Source: Lachnospiraceae bacterium UBA3850
GTDB taxonomy: Bacteria; Bacillota; Clostridia; Lachnospirales; Lachnospiraceae
NCBI GenBank assembly: GCA_002392655.1
Contig: DGHK01000064.1
Span: forward strand, 21,877 to 45,047
Direction: 5' to 3'
DNA length: 23,171 bases
Position 1 is the stretch's first letter; each line of letters begins with the position of its first letter. Position numbers and translations under genes: made by a program. The notes under the pieces were generated by a model that ran no database searches, was not told the origin of the DNA, and saw only the letters and a list, made by a program, of their open reading frames with translations. Below are positions 1 through 8,246 of this stretch, piece by piece.

Positions 1-28
1 ACGCTCTATCCAGCTGAGCTAAGCACGC
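1..28 (-). tRNA. tRNA, partial (5' half only; isotype probably Arg)
   Basis: Read on the minus strand, the first 28 bases form the 5' part of a tRNA: acceptor strand GCGTGCT, then TA, D-stem GCTC, a loop ending GGATA, D-stem GAGC, and the start of the anticodon stem. The anticodon lies outside the window, so the isotype is not directly visible. The D-arm resembles firmicute tRNA-Arg genes, which is an inference from memory. A good promoter lies just upstream (59-88). Confidence 0.85.
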
Positions 29-58
29 ATATCTAGATGCCCTGAAGACATCTAGAAG

Positions 59-88
59 ATATTACCACTTATGCATCACACGTGTCAA
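59..88 (-). promoter_or_regulatory. Sigma-A-type promoter of the tRNA
   Basis: On the minus strand a perfect -35 TTGACA (83-88) is followed by an 18-bp spacer and -10 TAATAT (59-64). The start point would fall near 52, about 24 nt before the mature tRNA 5' end. The rest of the 29-123 gap holds an 8-bp inverted repeat (32-39/49-56, TCTAGATG/CATCTAGA) without a T-run, and no terminator for the gene upstream. Confidence 0.7.
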
Positions 89-123
89 GGATTTATTCGA
101 ATCAACTCTTTATTTATTTTATT

Positions 124-1335
124 TTAATTCTGAATCGGATGATGAGCTCCAAAAGAGTTTTCAGAAAGAGGAATAAATGTATATCCGTTGGATAGCGCCC
201 ATGGAATAAAGGTCTCCATAGCAGTAACTGTATAACTCTTAACATCGTGACAGAGAACAACACTTTCATTATGTCCCTTAACTCCATTCGCGATATTTCT
301 GAATACAACATCACTACTGGTAGTATCACCTGCATCACCACTGGCAACATTCCAGTCAAAATATTTGTACCCCTTCTGCCCGGCCTCTCTGGAAAGTCTC
401 GTCATTATTCCACTATTGAAACGACTCACGGAATTTGAGCTTCCACCCGGGAATCTGAATAGGTTGGTTCTTTCACCCGTCTGACCTACGATGACAGACT
501 GCATCTTCTCAAAGTCACTCCAATACGCAGCCTCACTTGCATATATCTGTCTGTAATTATGTGTAAAGGAATGTACTGCCACAGTATGTCCTGCATCATA
601 TTCCTTCTTTATACATCCCGCATAGCTTGGAAATGCAGACGTAACGAAAAACGTTGCTTTTACATCATACTTATCGAGTATTCCGAGAAGCCTGTCCGTA
701 TAAGGTCCGGGACCGTCGTCAAATGTCAGATAGATAATTTTACTATCATTTATCCACCTTCCCTTTGCATCCATCAGATACCAGTCATTTCCGTCCCATA
801 TCCAGTCGGTGCACATCCGTCCTTCCGAGTCAAAGTAGTACCAGTAGCCACCATCCTCAAGCCATCCGGTGTGCATGCTTCCGTCACCTACATAATACCA
901 GTAACGTCCGCTCTTTATCCATCCAGAGCACTCATTTCCGTTCTCGTCATAATATTTCCAGACGCCGCTTCTGAGCTGCCATCCTGTTGTACCCCAGGTA
1001 TCGGTCCAGACTCCATTTTCATCGACCCAATCATTTCCGATCCACATATATGTAGCAAGACGTCCATCCGGGAAGAAGAAATACCAGTAGCCATTTATAT
1101 TTTTCCAGCCGGTTGTCATATAACCATACCAGTCAAAATAGTACCAGGCTCCATCTATCTCCTTCCATGTCTCCCATGGATATGAACCGTCCTCCTGCTG
1201 ATACCACCAGCCCTCTGAGCTCTCCATCCATTGTCCTGCTGCATTCACCTCAAGCTTCGGAACATATAACAAGGATATTATAACTGCAAAAGAAACCACT
1301 ATACTCAGCAGTTTACGTTTTTTCAATTTTGTCAT
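124..1335 (-). CDS. Secreted cell-wall-binding polysaccharide deacetylase (NodB/CE4 family)
   Basis: Predicted extracellular CE4 deacetylase, which in this family removes N-acetyl groups from peptidoglycan or another polysaccharide. From the ATG at 1335 (403 aa): a signal peptide at about 1-33 (KKRK, then a hydrophobic core ending VNA), aromatic CWB repeats at about 34-195 (WYYF.. GYM.. GW modules), and a NodB domain at about 199-395. CE4 motifs are intact: TFDDGP (Asp206/Asp207), HSFTH (His255, His259), RFPGGS, DWNV and the late LCHD His363. The start is ambiguous. The Shine-Dalgarno (SD) AAGGGGG directly abuts ATG 1335, so the TTG at 1326, 9 nt from the SD, may be the true start (MKKRKLL...). 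A longer TTG start at 1350 has no SD. The gene lies only 25 nt after the DeoR-type regulator with no terminator between, so it may be the last gene of the fructose operon. Its exact substrate is unknown. Confidence 0.9.
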   Translation of the reverse strand: MTKLKKRKLLSIVVSFAVIISLLYVPKLEVNAAGQWMESSEGWWYQQEDGSYPWETWKEIDGAWYYFDWYGYMTTGWKNINGYWYFFFPDGRLATYMWIGNDWVDENGVWTDTWGTTGWQLRSGVWKYYDENGNECSGWIKSGRYWYYVGDGSMHTGWLEDGGYWYYFDSEGRMCTDWIWDGNDWYLMDAKGRWINDSKIIYLTFDDGPGPYTDRLLGILDKYDVKATFFVTSAFPSYAGCIKKEYDAGHTVAVHSFTHNYRQIYASEAAYWSDFEKMQSVIVGQTGERTNLFRFPGGSSNSVSRFNSGIMTRLSREAGQKGYKYFDWNVASGDAGDTTSSDVVFRNIANGVKGHNESVVLCHDVKSYTVTAMETFIPWALSNGYTFIPLSENSFGAHHPIQN

Positions 1336-1360
1336 CCCCCTTAAATTCAAGTTATATTAT

Positions 1361-2110
1361 TTAAGCTAATCTGATATCGACCGCGTTTCCGTAAACCTCA
1401 CCCGGAAACTTGTCTGTTATTATAACCGCTCCACCGAAATCGGCAAAGGTTACCGCTGACGATTTACCGAACTTATCATGATCAGCCAGGATAAATCGAC
1501 CGCCTGCCTGAGTGTTCTCTATAGCAACTCTTTTTACAAGTGCCTCTCTGACATCCGGTGTAGTAAAGCCAAGCTTCATATTCACACCGTTGGTTCCGAA
1601 AAAACCTTTTGTGAAATGATACTTCTGGATATGAAGTATGGCATCTGCACCAACTATAGCCTCGGTATTCTCCTTCAGCTCACCACCTATAAGCAGAACC
1701 TTGAGGCCTTTTCTGACAAGATCCTTTGCGTGACTTACCGCATTTGTAACATACGTCGCCTTTTTCTCACTTATGAACCCTGTCATATATTCTGTGGTTG
1801 TCCCGGAATCCAGATATACATAATCACCGGGAACAATAAGTGATGCGGCATACTGTGCGATCCGAAGCTTTTCATCCTTGTTGATCGACTCCTTCGTAAG
1901 AACTGAAAGCTCCTCTGATGATGGCGGTTTCTCAAGTGCTACCGCTCCGCCAAAGACCTTAACCAGCCTGCCCTCTCTACTGAGTGCAGTTATATCTCTT
2001 CTGATAGTCGATTCCGAAACACCCAGCTCGTCCTTCAGTTCCTGAACAGTTGCACTTTTTCTCTTGTTTACTTCTTCAAGAATTAATAACTTACGCTCTT
2101 CAGTAAGCAT
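1361..2110 (-). CDS. fruR: DeoR-family transcriptional regulator (FruR-type)
   Basis: Cytoplasmic sugar-phosphate-responsive regulator of 249 aa, the normal DeoR length. The N-terminal helix-turn-helix covers about residues 5-57, with the family signature SESTIRRDITALSREG and a following FGGA. The C-terminal ribose-phosphate-isomerase-like sensor domain includes YLDSGTTTEYM and IVGADAI. The SD GAGGTGGAG precedes the ATG by a few bases. It is sixth in the fru gene string, 27 nt after ptsI. In most fructose operons this repressor gene leads the operon; here it sits near the 3' end, so it would be made only when the operon is on. By family knowledge the effector would be fructose-1-phosphate. 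A likely target is the palindrome upstream of fruK (9245-9261). The function as FruR is inferred from context; DeoR membership is clear. Confidence 0.9.
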   Translation of the reverse strand: MLTEERKLLILEEVNKRKSATVQELKDELGVSESTIRRDITALSREGRLVKVFGGAVALEKPPSSEELSVLTKESINKDEKLRIAQYAASLIVPGDYVYLDSGTTTEYMTGFISEKKATYVTNAVSHAKDLVRKGLKVLLIGGELKENTEAIVGADAILHIQKYHFTKGFFGTNGVNMKLGFTTPDVREALVKRVAIENTQAGGRFILADHDKFGKSSAVTFADFGGAVIITDKFPGEVYGNAVDIRLA

Positions 2111-2137
2111 CTCTCCACCTCTTTTACTGCAATACTG

Positions 2138-3793
2138 CTATTCCAGTCCATTTTCTTTTTTGTACTCTGAGACATTTGTCTCCAGAACAACCTTCCTAAG
2201 TGGAAGAATCCTTCCCGGAGATACAGACAGTTCATCATATCCCATAGCGAGGAATTCTTTTGTGAGTGACAGATCAGATCCCAGTTCTCCGCAGATTCCT
2301 GCCCATGCTCCACCCTTATGTGCAGCATCAACGATTATCTTCAGCATCTTCATAATCGCCGGATGATGTGAATCATAGAATTCATCAAGGCTCTGATTCT
2401 GACGGTCAATCGCAAGTGTATACTGTGTCAGGTCATTGGTTCCTACTGAGAAGAAGTCAACCTCCTTCGCCAGATCCTCTGCTATCATAACGGAAGCCGG
2501 TGTCTCTATCATAACTCCAAGCTCGATATCCTTATCATATGGTGCTCCGGCAGCGTCTAACTCTGCCTTCACTCCTGCGACGATTTCCTTGATTTTCTTT
2601 ACTTCATCAACGGAAATAATCATCGGAAACATGATAGATATTTTTCCAAAAGCTGACGCACGAAGTATGGCTCTCAGCTGAGTTTTAAATATCTCCGGTC
2701 TTGTGAGACATATCCTGATGGCACGAAGTCCGAGTGCAGGATTCTCTTCTGCCGGAAGCTCGAAATAATCTGCCTGCTTATCAGCTCCTATATCAAGAGT
2801 TCTGATAATAACCTTCTTACCTGCCATAGTCTCAGCAACCTGCTTATATATCGCAAACTGCTCATCCTCTGTTGGATAATTATCTGAACCCAGATATATA
2901 AACTCTGATCTGAAGAGACCTATTCCACCGGCATCATTCTTAAGTGCAAGTCCCAGATCCTTTGTATTTCCGATATTTGCATAGATATTTATCTTCTGTC
3001 CGTCAAGAGTGATATTCTCTCTACCCTTTAGCTGCTCAAGAAGCGACTTCTTCTCCAGCTCCTTTTCAACTATCTTCTGTTTTTCTGCAAGTGTCTCCTC
3101 ATCCGGATCAACATATACCTTGCCTTCAAAGCCATCAACTATAGCTTCCCTGCCATCCATCTCATCCGTAAGCGGAATATCGCATCCGATTATTGCAGGG
3201 ATACTCATCGTCTTGGCAAGTATAGAGGTATGTGAATTGGCAGAACCATGAACTGTAACAAATGAAAGTATTTTGTCCTTATCCATCTGGACTGTCTCTG
3301 ATGGTGCCAGATCATCTGCCACAACAATTACAGGCTCATTGCTTTCTATTCCGCCTCCGCCTACGCCCATAAGTACATTTATGATTCTCTCTGATATATC
3401 CTTAACATCAGCAGCTCTGCCTCTGAAGTATTCATCCTCCATATCAAGGAACATCTTGCGGAAGTTGTCGCCTGTCTCCGCAACAGCAAACTCAGCATTA
3501 ACCATCTGCGTGCGAATGATATTCTCAACGGAATCTATAAAGTCTCCATCCTCAACCATCATCTGGTGAGCTTCAAATATCTCAGCGCCGGACTCTCCTA
3601 CTTCCTTTACAGCTTTATCATGAAGAACCTGAAGCTGCATAACTGCAGTATTTCTCGCTTCCTCGTACCTCAAGATCTCAGCCTCAGGATCCTCTATCTT
3701 CTCTCTTTTTACGAACTGCTCTGCCTTCTTATATACTGACAGTTTTCCTATAGCTACACCCTCAAAAACTGCCTTGCCTTCATAAATAATCAT
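2138..3793 (-). CDS. ptsI: Phosphoenolpyruvate-protein phosphotransferase (PTS Enzyme I)
   Basis: General PTS Enzyme I: autophosphorylates from PEP and passes the phosphate to HPr in the cytoplasm. It has 551 aa from the ATG at 3793, slightly shorter than the usual ~570. An N-terminal HPr-binding/swivelling domain carries the phospho-His segment HGSANSHTSILAKTM, and a C-terminal PEP-binding TIM barrel shows GIGLFRSEF, IRTLDIGADK, NPALGLRAIR, FPMI, VGTNDLTQY and the GICGELGSD Cys. The active-site segment reads HGSANSHT rather than the common GGRTSHT; the catalytic His is kept. A strong SD, AGGAGG, lies 11 nt upstream of the chosen ATG. Upstream in-frame GTG/TTG codons overlap or touch this SD and were rejected. 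It lies 17 nt after fbp and 27 nt before the regulator gene, so it is clearly in the operon. Confidence 0.95.
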   Translation of the reverse strand: MIIYEGKAVFEGVAIGKLSVYKKAEQFVKREKIEDPEAEILRYEEARNTAVMQLQVLHDKAVKEVGESGAEIFEAHQMMVEDGDFIDSVENIIRTQMVNAEFAVAETGDNFRKMFLDMEDEYFRGRAADVKDISERIINVLMGVGGGGIESNEPVIVVADDLAPSETVQMDKDKILSFVTVHGSANSHTSILAKTMSIPAIIGCDIPLTDEMDGREAIVDGFEGKVYVDPDEETLAEKQKIVEKELEKKSLLEQLKGRENITLDGQKINIYANIGNTKDLGLALKNDAGGIGLFRSEFIYLGSDNYPTEDEQFAIYKQVAETMAGKKVIIRTLDIGADKQADYFELPAEENPALGLRAIRICLTRPEIFKTQLRAILRASAFGKISIMFPMIISVDEVKKIKEIVAGVKAELDAAGAPYDKDIELGVMIETPASVMIAEDLAKEVDFFSVGTNDLTQYTLAIDRQNQSLDEFYDSHHPAIMKMLKIIVDAAHKGGAWAGICGELGSDLSLTKEFLAMGYDELSVSPGRILPLRKVVLETNVSEYKKENGLE

Positions 3794-3810
3794 TTCCAGC
3801 AACACCTCCT

Positions 3811-5775
3811 CTACATCATATAACCTTGTTCTGCACCCGTCTTTTCCTTAATCAACCCCAAGCTGTAACACTCCAGCAATTCTTCCAGATCAAATATCTG
3901 CTTACGTATCTCTTCACCCTTGTCCGTATCTTGAACCAGAAGACGTCTTCTCATCGTCTCTGTTACATATATCTCCGGGGTATTATCTCCGTCTTTATCA
4001 AACTCCCTATGCTCTGCAAGTGCCAGATGATGGGAGTTAAAAATAAGTGTATAGCCTGCGATTCCGGTCTTCGGATGATAAGCCTTTGATAGACCCCCGT
4101 CTATTACGTATAGCTTTCCTCCGGCCTTTACAGGCTTTTCCCCTTTTGCTACCTTAACCGGAACATGTCCGTTTATTATATGTGCCGTTTCCGGCTTCAT
4201 CTCAAACTCTTCAAATATCTTGTCGCAATATTCTTCCTTTTTAGAAAACTCATAATATGGATTATAGTTTTCCTTTGACAGTTTTTTATCCTCCAGGAAA
4301 ATGTGTTCGAAGGTCGCCATCCTGTCCTTTCCGAAAAGCGGAGAGACGGGACCCGCCCACAGATACCACATAAGATCAACGCTATCAGCCTTCTTCTCCG
4401 GCTCATCTATCTCGTCCAGAAAATAAGCATCTATGATCTTCTCCTGGAAAAAGTCCATAAGATCCTTTCCGGATCTGTTACCCTCTTTTGTTTTTATTAT
4501 CAGAAAATCACCCTTTTTATCCATCGGTATACATCCATGGAAAAGCAGGTTATTGTTACATATCTTGTACAAGCTTCCATGTGAATATAAAAATCTGACA
4601 TGCTTTTGCAGACGACGACTATGTAGAAAAGAATACTTTAGCGTTTCTACCAGAAGCTCCTCTTCTTTAGTGAGCTTATATGGATCCTTTGAATCTATAG
4701 TCGGGAAGTTTTTATCCCTCAGCTCGTACTCCTTATCACCGATAAGCACTGTTCCTTTTTCATAATCAATCTTATCGAGGAAAAGTCGTCTGTCCATAAA
4801 ATATTCAGGATGTCTCTTTATCAGCTGCCCCTCTAATTTCAGTTCTATGATAGTGATAGCCTTACACATCCTTGCGGCAAGCATCGGATCCACGGAATCG
4901 TACTTGTTATCATCGAGCAGATGTGGTCTGAAGCACTCACATTCATCATCCTTATAAACTGAATCGGCAAACATGGAAAGCGGTCTCAGATTTATACCAT
5001 AGCCGTCCTCAAGCACATCAAACGAATTATAATTTGTTGCAATCCTGAGAACTGTAGCTATACACGCAGTATTCCCTGCTGCTGCACCCATCCAGCTAAT
5101 ATCATGATTACCCCACTGGATATCTACATCCTGAAAACCGATAAGCTCATCCATTACATAATCAGCTCTTGGTCCTCTGTCAAATATATCTCCTATGATA
5201 TGCAGACTGTCTATCAGAAGCGTCTGAATCAGCTCCGAAAGAGCAACTATAAAATTATCCGCAGCCTTCACATCAGCCACAGCCTCAGCTATTTCCATAT
5301 AGTAAAGCTTTTTATCCGGCACAGATTCATCAGTATGAATCAGCTCATCTATCGCATAGCCAAAATCCTTAGGCAGCTTTTTTCTGACCTTTGATCTTGT
5401 ATACTTTGATGCCACCTCGCGACAAAGAGCGATCAGATGATGGATGGTATCCTTGTACCACCCATCACTTATCTCTCCTGACCGCCTCATTTCGGTTAAG
5501 ATTTCCCTCGGATAGTAGATAAGGCTCGCAAGCTTTTTCTTCTCCTCCTCGGTCATCTGACCACCGATTATATCCTCTATCTTGGCTCTGACTACACCGG
5601 ATGCACTTCGTATCAGATGAATGAAGCTCTCATACTCTCCATGAATATCCGAGAAGAAATACTCATTTCCCTTCGGAAGCGCGAGTATCGCTCTGAGATT
5701 GATCATCTCTGCCTGACAGCTTCCCGCCGTCGGAAACTCATGACTGAGCAGCTTCAAATAATCCAGATCCCGCAT
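3811..5775 (-). CDS. fbp: Fructose-1,6-bisphosphatase, class III (firmicute type)
   Basis: Gluconeogenic enzyme hydrolysing fructose-1,6-bisphosphate to fructose-6-phosphate; cytoplasmic metallophosphoesterase. Its 654 aa match the long class III enzyme of Bacillus and Clostridia. Metal-binding motifs appear in order: SDIHGEYESF (Asp43, His45), GDIFDRGPRAD, WGNHD, LLFHGC, INGHVPVKVAKG and YVIDGGLSKAYHP. The start ATG is preceded by GAGG with a 7-nt spacer. It sits between ptsH (28 nt) and ptsI (17 nt). Its presence in a fructose PTS operon makes metabolic sense: fructose imported as F1P and phosphorylated by FruK enters metabolism at FBP, bypassing F6P, so cells on fructose need an FBPase to supply F6P for wall and nucleotide precursors. 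That role is inference; the enzyme family assignment is secure. Confidence 0.97.
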   Translation of the reverse strand: MRDLDYLKLLSHEFPTAGSCQAEMINLRAILALPKGNEYFFSDIHGEYESFIHLIRSASGVVRAKIEDIIGGQMTEEEKKKLASLIYYPREILTEMRRSGEISDGWYKDTIHHLIALCREVASKYTRSKVRKKLPKDFGYAIDELIHTDESVPDKKLYYMEIAEAVADVKAADNFIVALSELIQTLLIDSLHIIGDIFDRGPRADYVMDELIGFQDVDIQWGNHDISWMGAAAGNTACIATVLRIATNYNSFDVLEDGYGINLRPLSMFADSVYKDDECECFRPHLLDDNKYDSVDPMLAARMCKAITIIELKLEGQLIKRHPEYFMDRRLFLDKIDYEKGTVLIGDKEYELRDKNFPTIDSKDPYKLTKEEELLVETLKYSFLHSRRLQKHVRFLYSHGSLYKICNNNLLFHGCIPMDKKGDFLIIKTKEGNRSGKDLMDFFQEKIIDAYFLDEIDEPEKKADSVDLMWYLWAGPVSPLFGKDRMATFEHIFLEDKKLSKENYNPYYEFSKKEEYCDKIFEEFEMKPETAHIINGHVPVKVAKGEKPVKAGGKLYVIDGGLSKAYHPKTGIAGYTLIFNSHHLALAEHREFDKDGDNTPEIYVTETMRRRLLVQDTDKGEEIRKQIFDLEELLECYSLGLIKEKTGAEQGYMM

Positions 5776-5803
5776 AGTTATACCTCATGACTAAAAGAAT
5801 CTA

Positions 5804-6061
5804 TTACAGATTAGCCTCTAAGAACTCCTTAACTGCAGCACACTCTGCTTCCTCATCAGGTCCATCGAAGGAGAACTTAACTGTATCTCCCTGCTTAGCT
5901 CCGAGTGACATGATGCCCATAACTCCCTTGAAAGCAACTTCCTTATCACCCTTAGCTACCTTGACAACTGACTCATAATTTTTAGTCATCTTGAAAAGAT
6001 CTGTTGCAGGTCTTGCGTGTATACCATGTACATCCTTAATTGTGTATTCAAAACTTACCAT
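5804..6061 (-). CDS. ptsH: PTS phosphocarrier protein HPr, lacking the regulatory Ser46
   Basis: Small (85 aa) cytoplasmic phosphocarrier that moves phosphate from Enzyme I to EIIA. The active-site motif is complete: GIHARPATDL with His15. The second conserved region reads FKGVMGIMSLG, where the firmicute consensus is KSIMGVMSLG, so the HPr kinase target Ser46 is Gly (codon GGA at 5926-5924). By known biology this protein could carry phosphate from PEP but could not become HPr-Ser-P, the CcpA corepressor and PTS brake. It lies 57 nt after fruA and 28 nt before fbp. The SD GGGAGG has a 7-nt spacer. It is the mirror image of Crh, which keeps Ser46 but loses His15. It could be a fructose-dedicated paralogue or the only HPr of this organism; the window cannot tell. 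Confidence 0.95.
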   Translation of the reverse strand: MVSFEYTIKDVHGIHARPATDLFKMTKNYESVVKVAKGDKEVAFKGVMGIMSLGAKQGDTVKFSFDGPDEEAECAAVKEFLEANL

Positions 6062-6118
6062 TTTGTTACCTCCCTTTTTACATATAAATTTACATATTTA
6101 TTTTAATCGTCTGTTCAT

Positions 6119-8209
6119 TTACTGCTCTACCGGCTTCTTTATCATTCCCAGCATGAAGCAGGTTACTATTGATCCGACTAACCACGCCACTATGTACATG
6201 AGCGGATTACCTACGGTTGCGAATACGAATACTCCACCGTGTGGTGCCATAAGAGTACATTTGAAAAGTGCTGCTAAAAATCCTGCTACACCTGCTCCTA
6301 CCATTGTACATGGAATAACATGAAGCGGATCAGCTGCTGCAAATGGGATAGCACCCTCTGTGATAAATGAAGCACCCATAACTACATTTGATACTGCAGA
6401 GCCTCTCTCTGCCTTTGTAAACTTCTTCGGGAATATCCAGCATGCAAGTGCGATACCTACCGGAGGAACCATACCACCAACCATGATAGCTGCCATAGCT
6501 ATGTAGCAAGCCTCAACCTTCGGATCACTGCTTGAAATTCCCTGTGCCATATACTGTGATGCGGTTGCCAGCATACCTGTACCGAATACATATGCTGCTT
6601 TGTTGATAGGACCACCCATATCGATAGCCATCATTGCACCCAGAATCAGTCCGAGAACTGTTATCATACCTGCATCTGAGATAGATGTAAGCATATTTGA
6701 CAGACCTGTGTTTGCAAGTCCGATAAGCGGATTCAGTACGAAACACATGATGATTCCCTCAAGGAATATACCAACGAGTGGATATATCAGTGTAGGCTTA
6801 AGTCCATCAAATGCTTCAGGAAGCTTTGAGCAGACCTTCTGAATTCCAAGAACCAGGAAACCTGCAAGGAAACCTGCAACTATACCTCCAAGGAAACCTG
6901 AGACAGTGTTACCACCATCAGGCTGCTGGAAAGCAAACTTTGATAAAAACTCACTAAAGCCTCCGAGTGGCTTTCCATCTACAAGAGCTCCCTCTGCAAA
7001 TGTGAAGCTTGAAAGCACTGCATTTCCGCTGGATGCGAGCATACCACCGACGAAACCAACTGCAAGACCCGGTCTGTCAGCTATAGCATAAGCGATGTAT
7101 CCGGCAAGTACCGGAACCATAAGTCCCATTGAAAGTCCACCGATATACTTAAGCAGTGCTGCCAGAGGTGTGATACTACCGAAGTCTCCTCCACCTGATG
7201 CACCGTAGCCTGCTATTGTATCAATAAGAAATGCAAGTGCTACGAGGATACCACCACCGATAACGAATGGAAGCATATGTGAAACACCACTCATGAGCCA
7301 GGTATAAACCTTATGTCCTGTTCCGCCTGATCCGCCGTCCGATGAACCGGATTCAGAAGCTGCTGAATCACTCTCACCCTCAAATATACTTGCAGTTCCT
7401 GCCTGAGCTATTCCCATAAGCTCATCAGCCTTATTGATTCCATCTGCAACCTTTCTCTGGATAAGCTTCTTACCCTTGAAACGATCCATAGGAACCTTTG
7501 CATCTGCTGTTACTATTACACAGTCCGCTGCAGCGATATCATCAGCTGTAAGCTCATTCTTTGTTCCTGAAGATCCTCTTGTCTCGATCTTGATCTTGAT
7601 TCCTGCTTTTTCAGCTGCCTTCTCAAGACCTTCAGCAGCCATATATGTATGAGCAATTCCTGTAGGACATGATGTAACTGCTACAACCTTGAGACTTCCT
7701 GAATTATCATCAGCTATTGAGGTTTCTGCCAGACTCTCATCCACACTTCCTCTTTCCTCATCAGCCTTGTCGATAATATCAAGGAACTCATCCTCACTCT
7801 TTGCCTCGATGAGGTTCTTTCTGAAATCCTCATCCATGAGCATCATTGAAAGCTTTGAAAGCACATCAAGATGCACATTATCCTCTGTATCAGGAGCTGC
7901 TATAAGGAAAAGTATATTTACAGGCTCATCATCAAGTGCCGCGTACTCAACTCCATCCTTTATTACCATTGCTGCAAGTCCCGGCTGCTCGACACAGTCA
8001 CCCTTGCCGTGAGGTATAGCGATTCCCTCACCTACACCTGTAGTACTTTCTTCTTCTCTGGCATAAACAAGCTTTTTATAGGCTTCTTTATCCTTAAGCT
8101 TACCGCTTGCATCCATGAGGTCTACTGCCATATCGAGACATTCATTCTTTGTCTTCGGAGCAGCATCAAGACTTATGCTTTTCTTATCTAGAAGATCAAT
8201 TATCCTCAT
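6119..8209 (-). CDS. fruA: Fructose-specific PTS EIIABC permease
   Basis: Imports fructose and phosphorylates it to fructose-1-phosphate. All three PTS domains are in one 696-aa chain, in the order IIA-IIB-IIC. IIA (about 1-150) has the phospho-His motif GIAIPHGK with His67. IIB (about 173-270) has the phospho-Cys motif TSCPTGIAHTYMAAE with Cys181. A Ser/Gly-rich linker (about 280-296) leads to the membrane IIC domain (about 300-690), which has many hydrophobic segments including GGGILVALAFLI and PHGGVFVFA near the end. The SD GGGAGGG lies 6 nt before the ATG. An out-of-frame ATG in the spacer reads ATGAAATGA, a two-codon reading frame that ends at the true start. The gene lies 37 nt after fruK and is followed by ptsH. 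Confidence 0.96.
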   Translation of the reverse strand: MRIIDLLDKKSISLDAAPKTKNECLDMAVDLMDASGKLKDKEAYKKLVYAREEESTTGVGEGIAIPHGKGDCVEQPGLAAMVIKDGVEYAALDDEPVNILFLIAAPDTEDNVHLDVLSKLSMMLMDEDFRKNLIEAKSEDEFLDIIDKADEERGSVDESLAETSIADDNSGSLKVVAVTSCPTGIAHTYMAAEGLEKAAEKAGIKIKIETRGSSGTKNELTADDIAAADCVIVTADAKVPMDRFKGKKLIQRKVADGINKADELMGIAQAGTASIFEGESDSAASESGSSDGGSGGTGHKVYTWLMSGVSHMLPFVIGGGILVALAFLIDTIAGYGASGGGDFGSITPLAALLKYIGGLSMGLMVPVLAGYIAYAIADRPGLAVGFVGGMLASSGNAVLSSFTFAEGALVDGKPLGGFSEFLSKFAFQQPDGGNTVSGFLGGIVAGFLAGFLVLGIQKVCSKLPEAFDGLKPTLIYPLVGIFLEGIIMCFVLNPLIGLANTGLSNMLTSISDAGMITVLGLILGAMMAIDMGGPINKAAYVFGTGMLATASQYMAQGISSSDPKVEACYIAMAAIMVGGMVPPVGIALACWIFPKKFTKAERGSAVSNVVMGASFITEGAIPFAAADPLHVIPCTMVGAGVAGFLAALFKCTLMAPHGGVFVFATVGNPLMYIVAWLVGSIVTCFMLGMIKKPVEQ

Positions 8210-8246
8210 TTCATTCCCTCCCTTGTTTTGTTAAGTCACCACTGAC

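Noticed and set aside
32..56. Inverted repeat TCTAGATG/CATCTAGA as a terminator for the deacetylase gene
   Set aside because: No T-run follows it in either direction, and the tRNA promoter start point lies inside it; more likely part of the tRNA 5' leader or chance.
559..1185. 208-residue plus-strand open frame
   Set aside because: It lies antisense to the deacetylase repeats; composition follows the repeated Trp/Tyr codons on the other strand. The other long plus-strand frames over fbp, uvrA and the NlpC gene are similar shadows.
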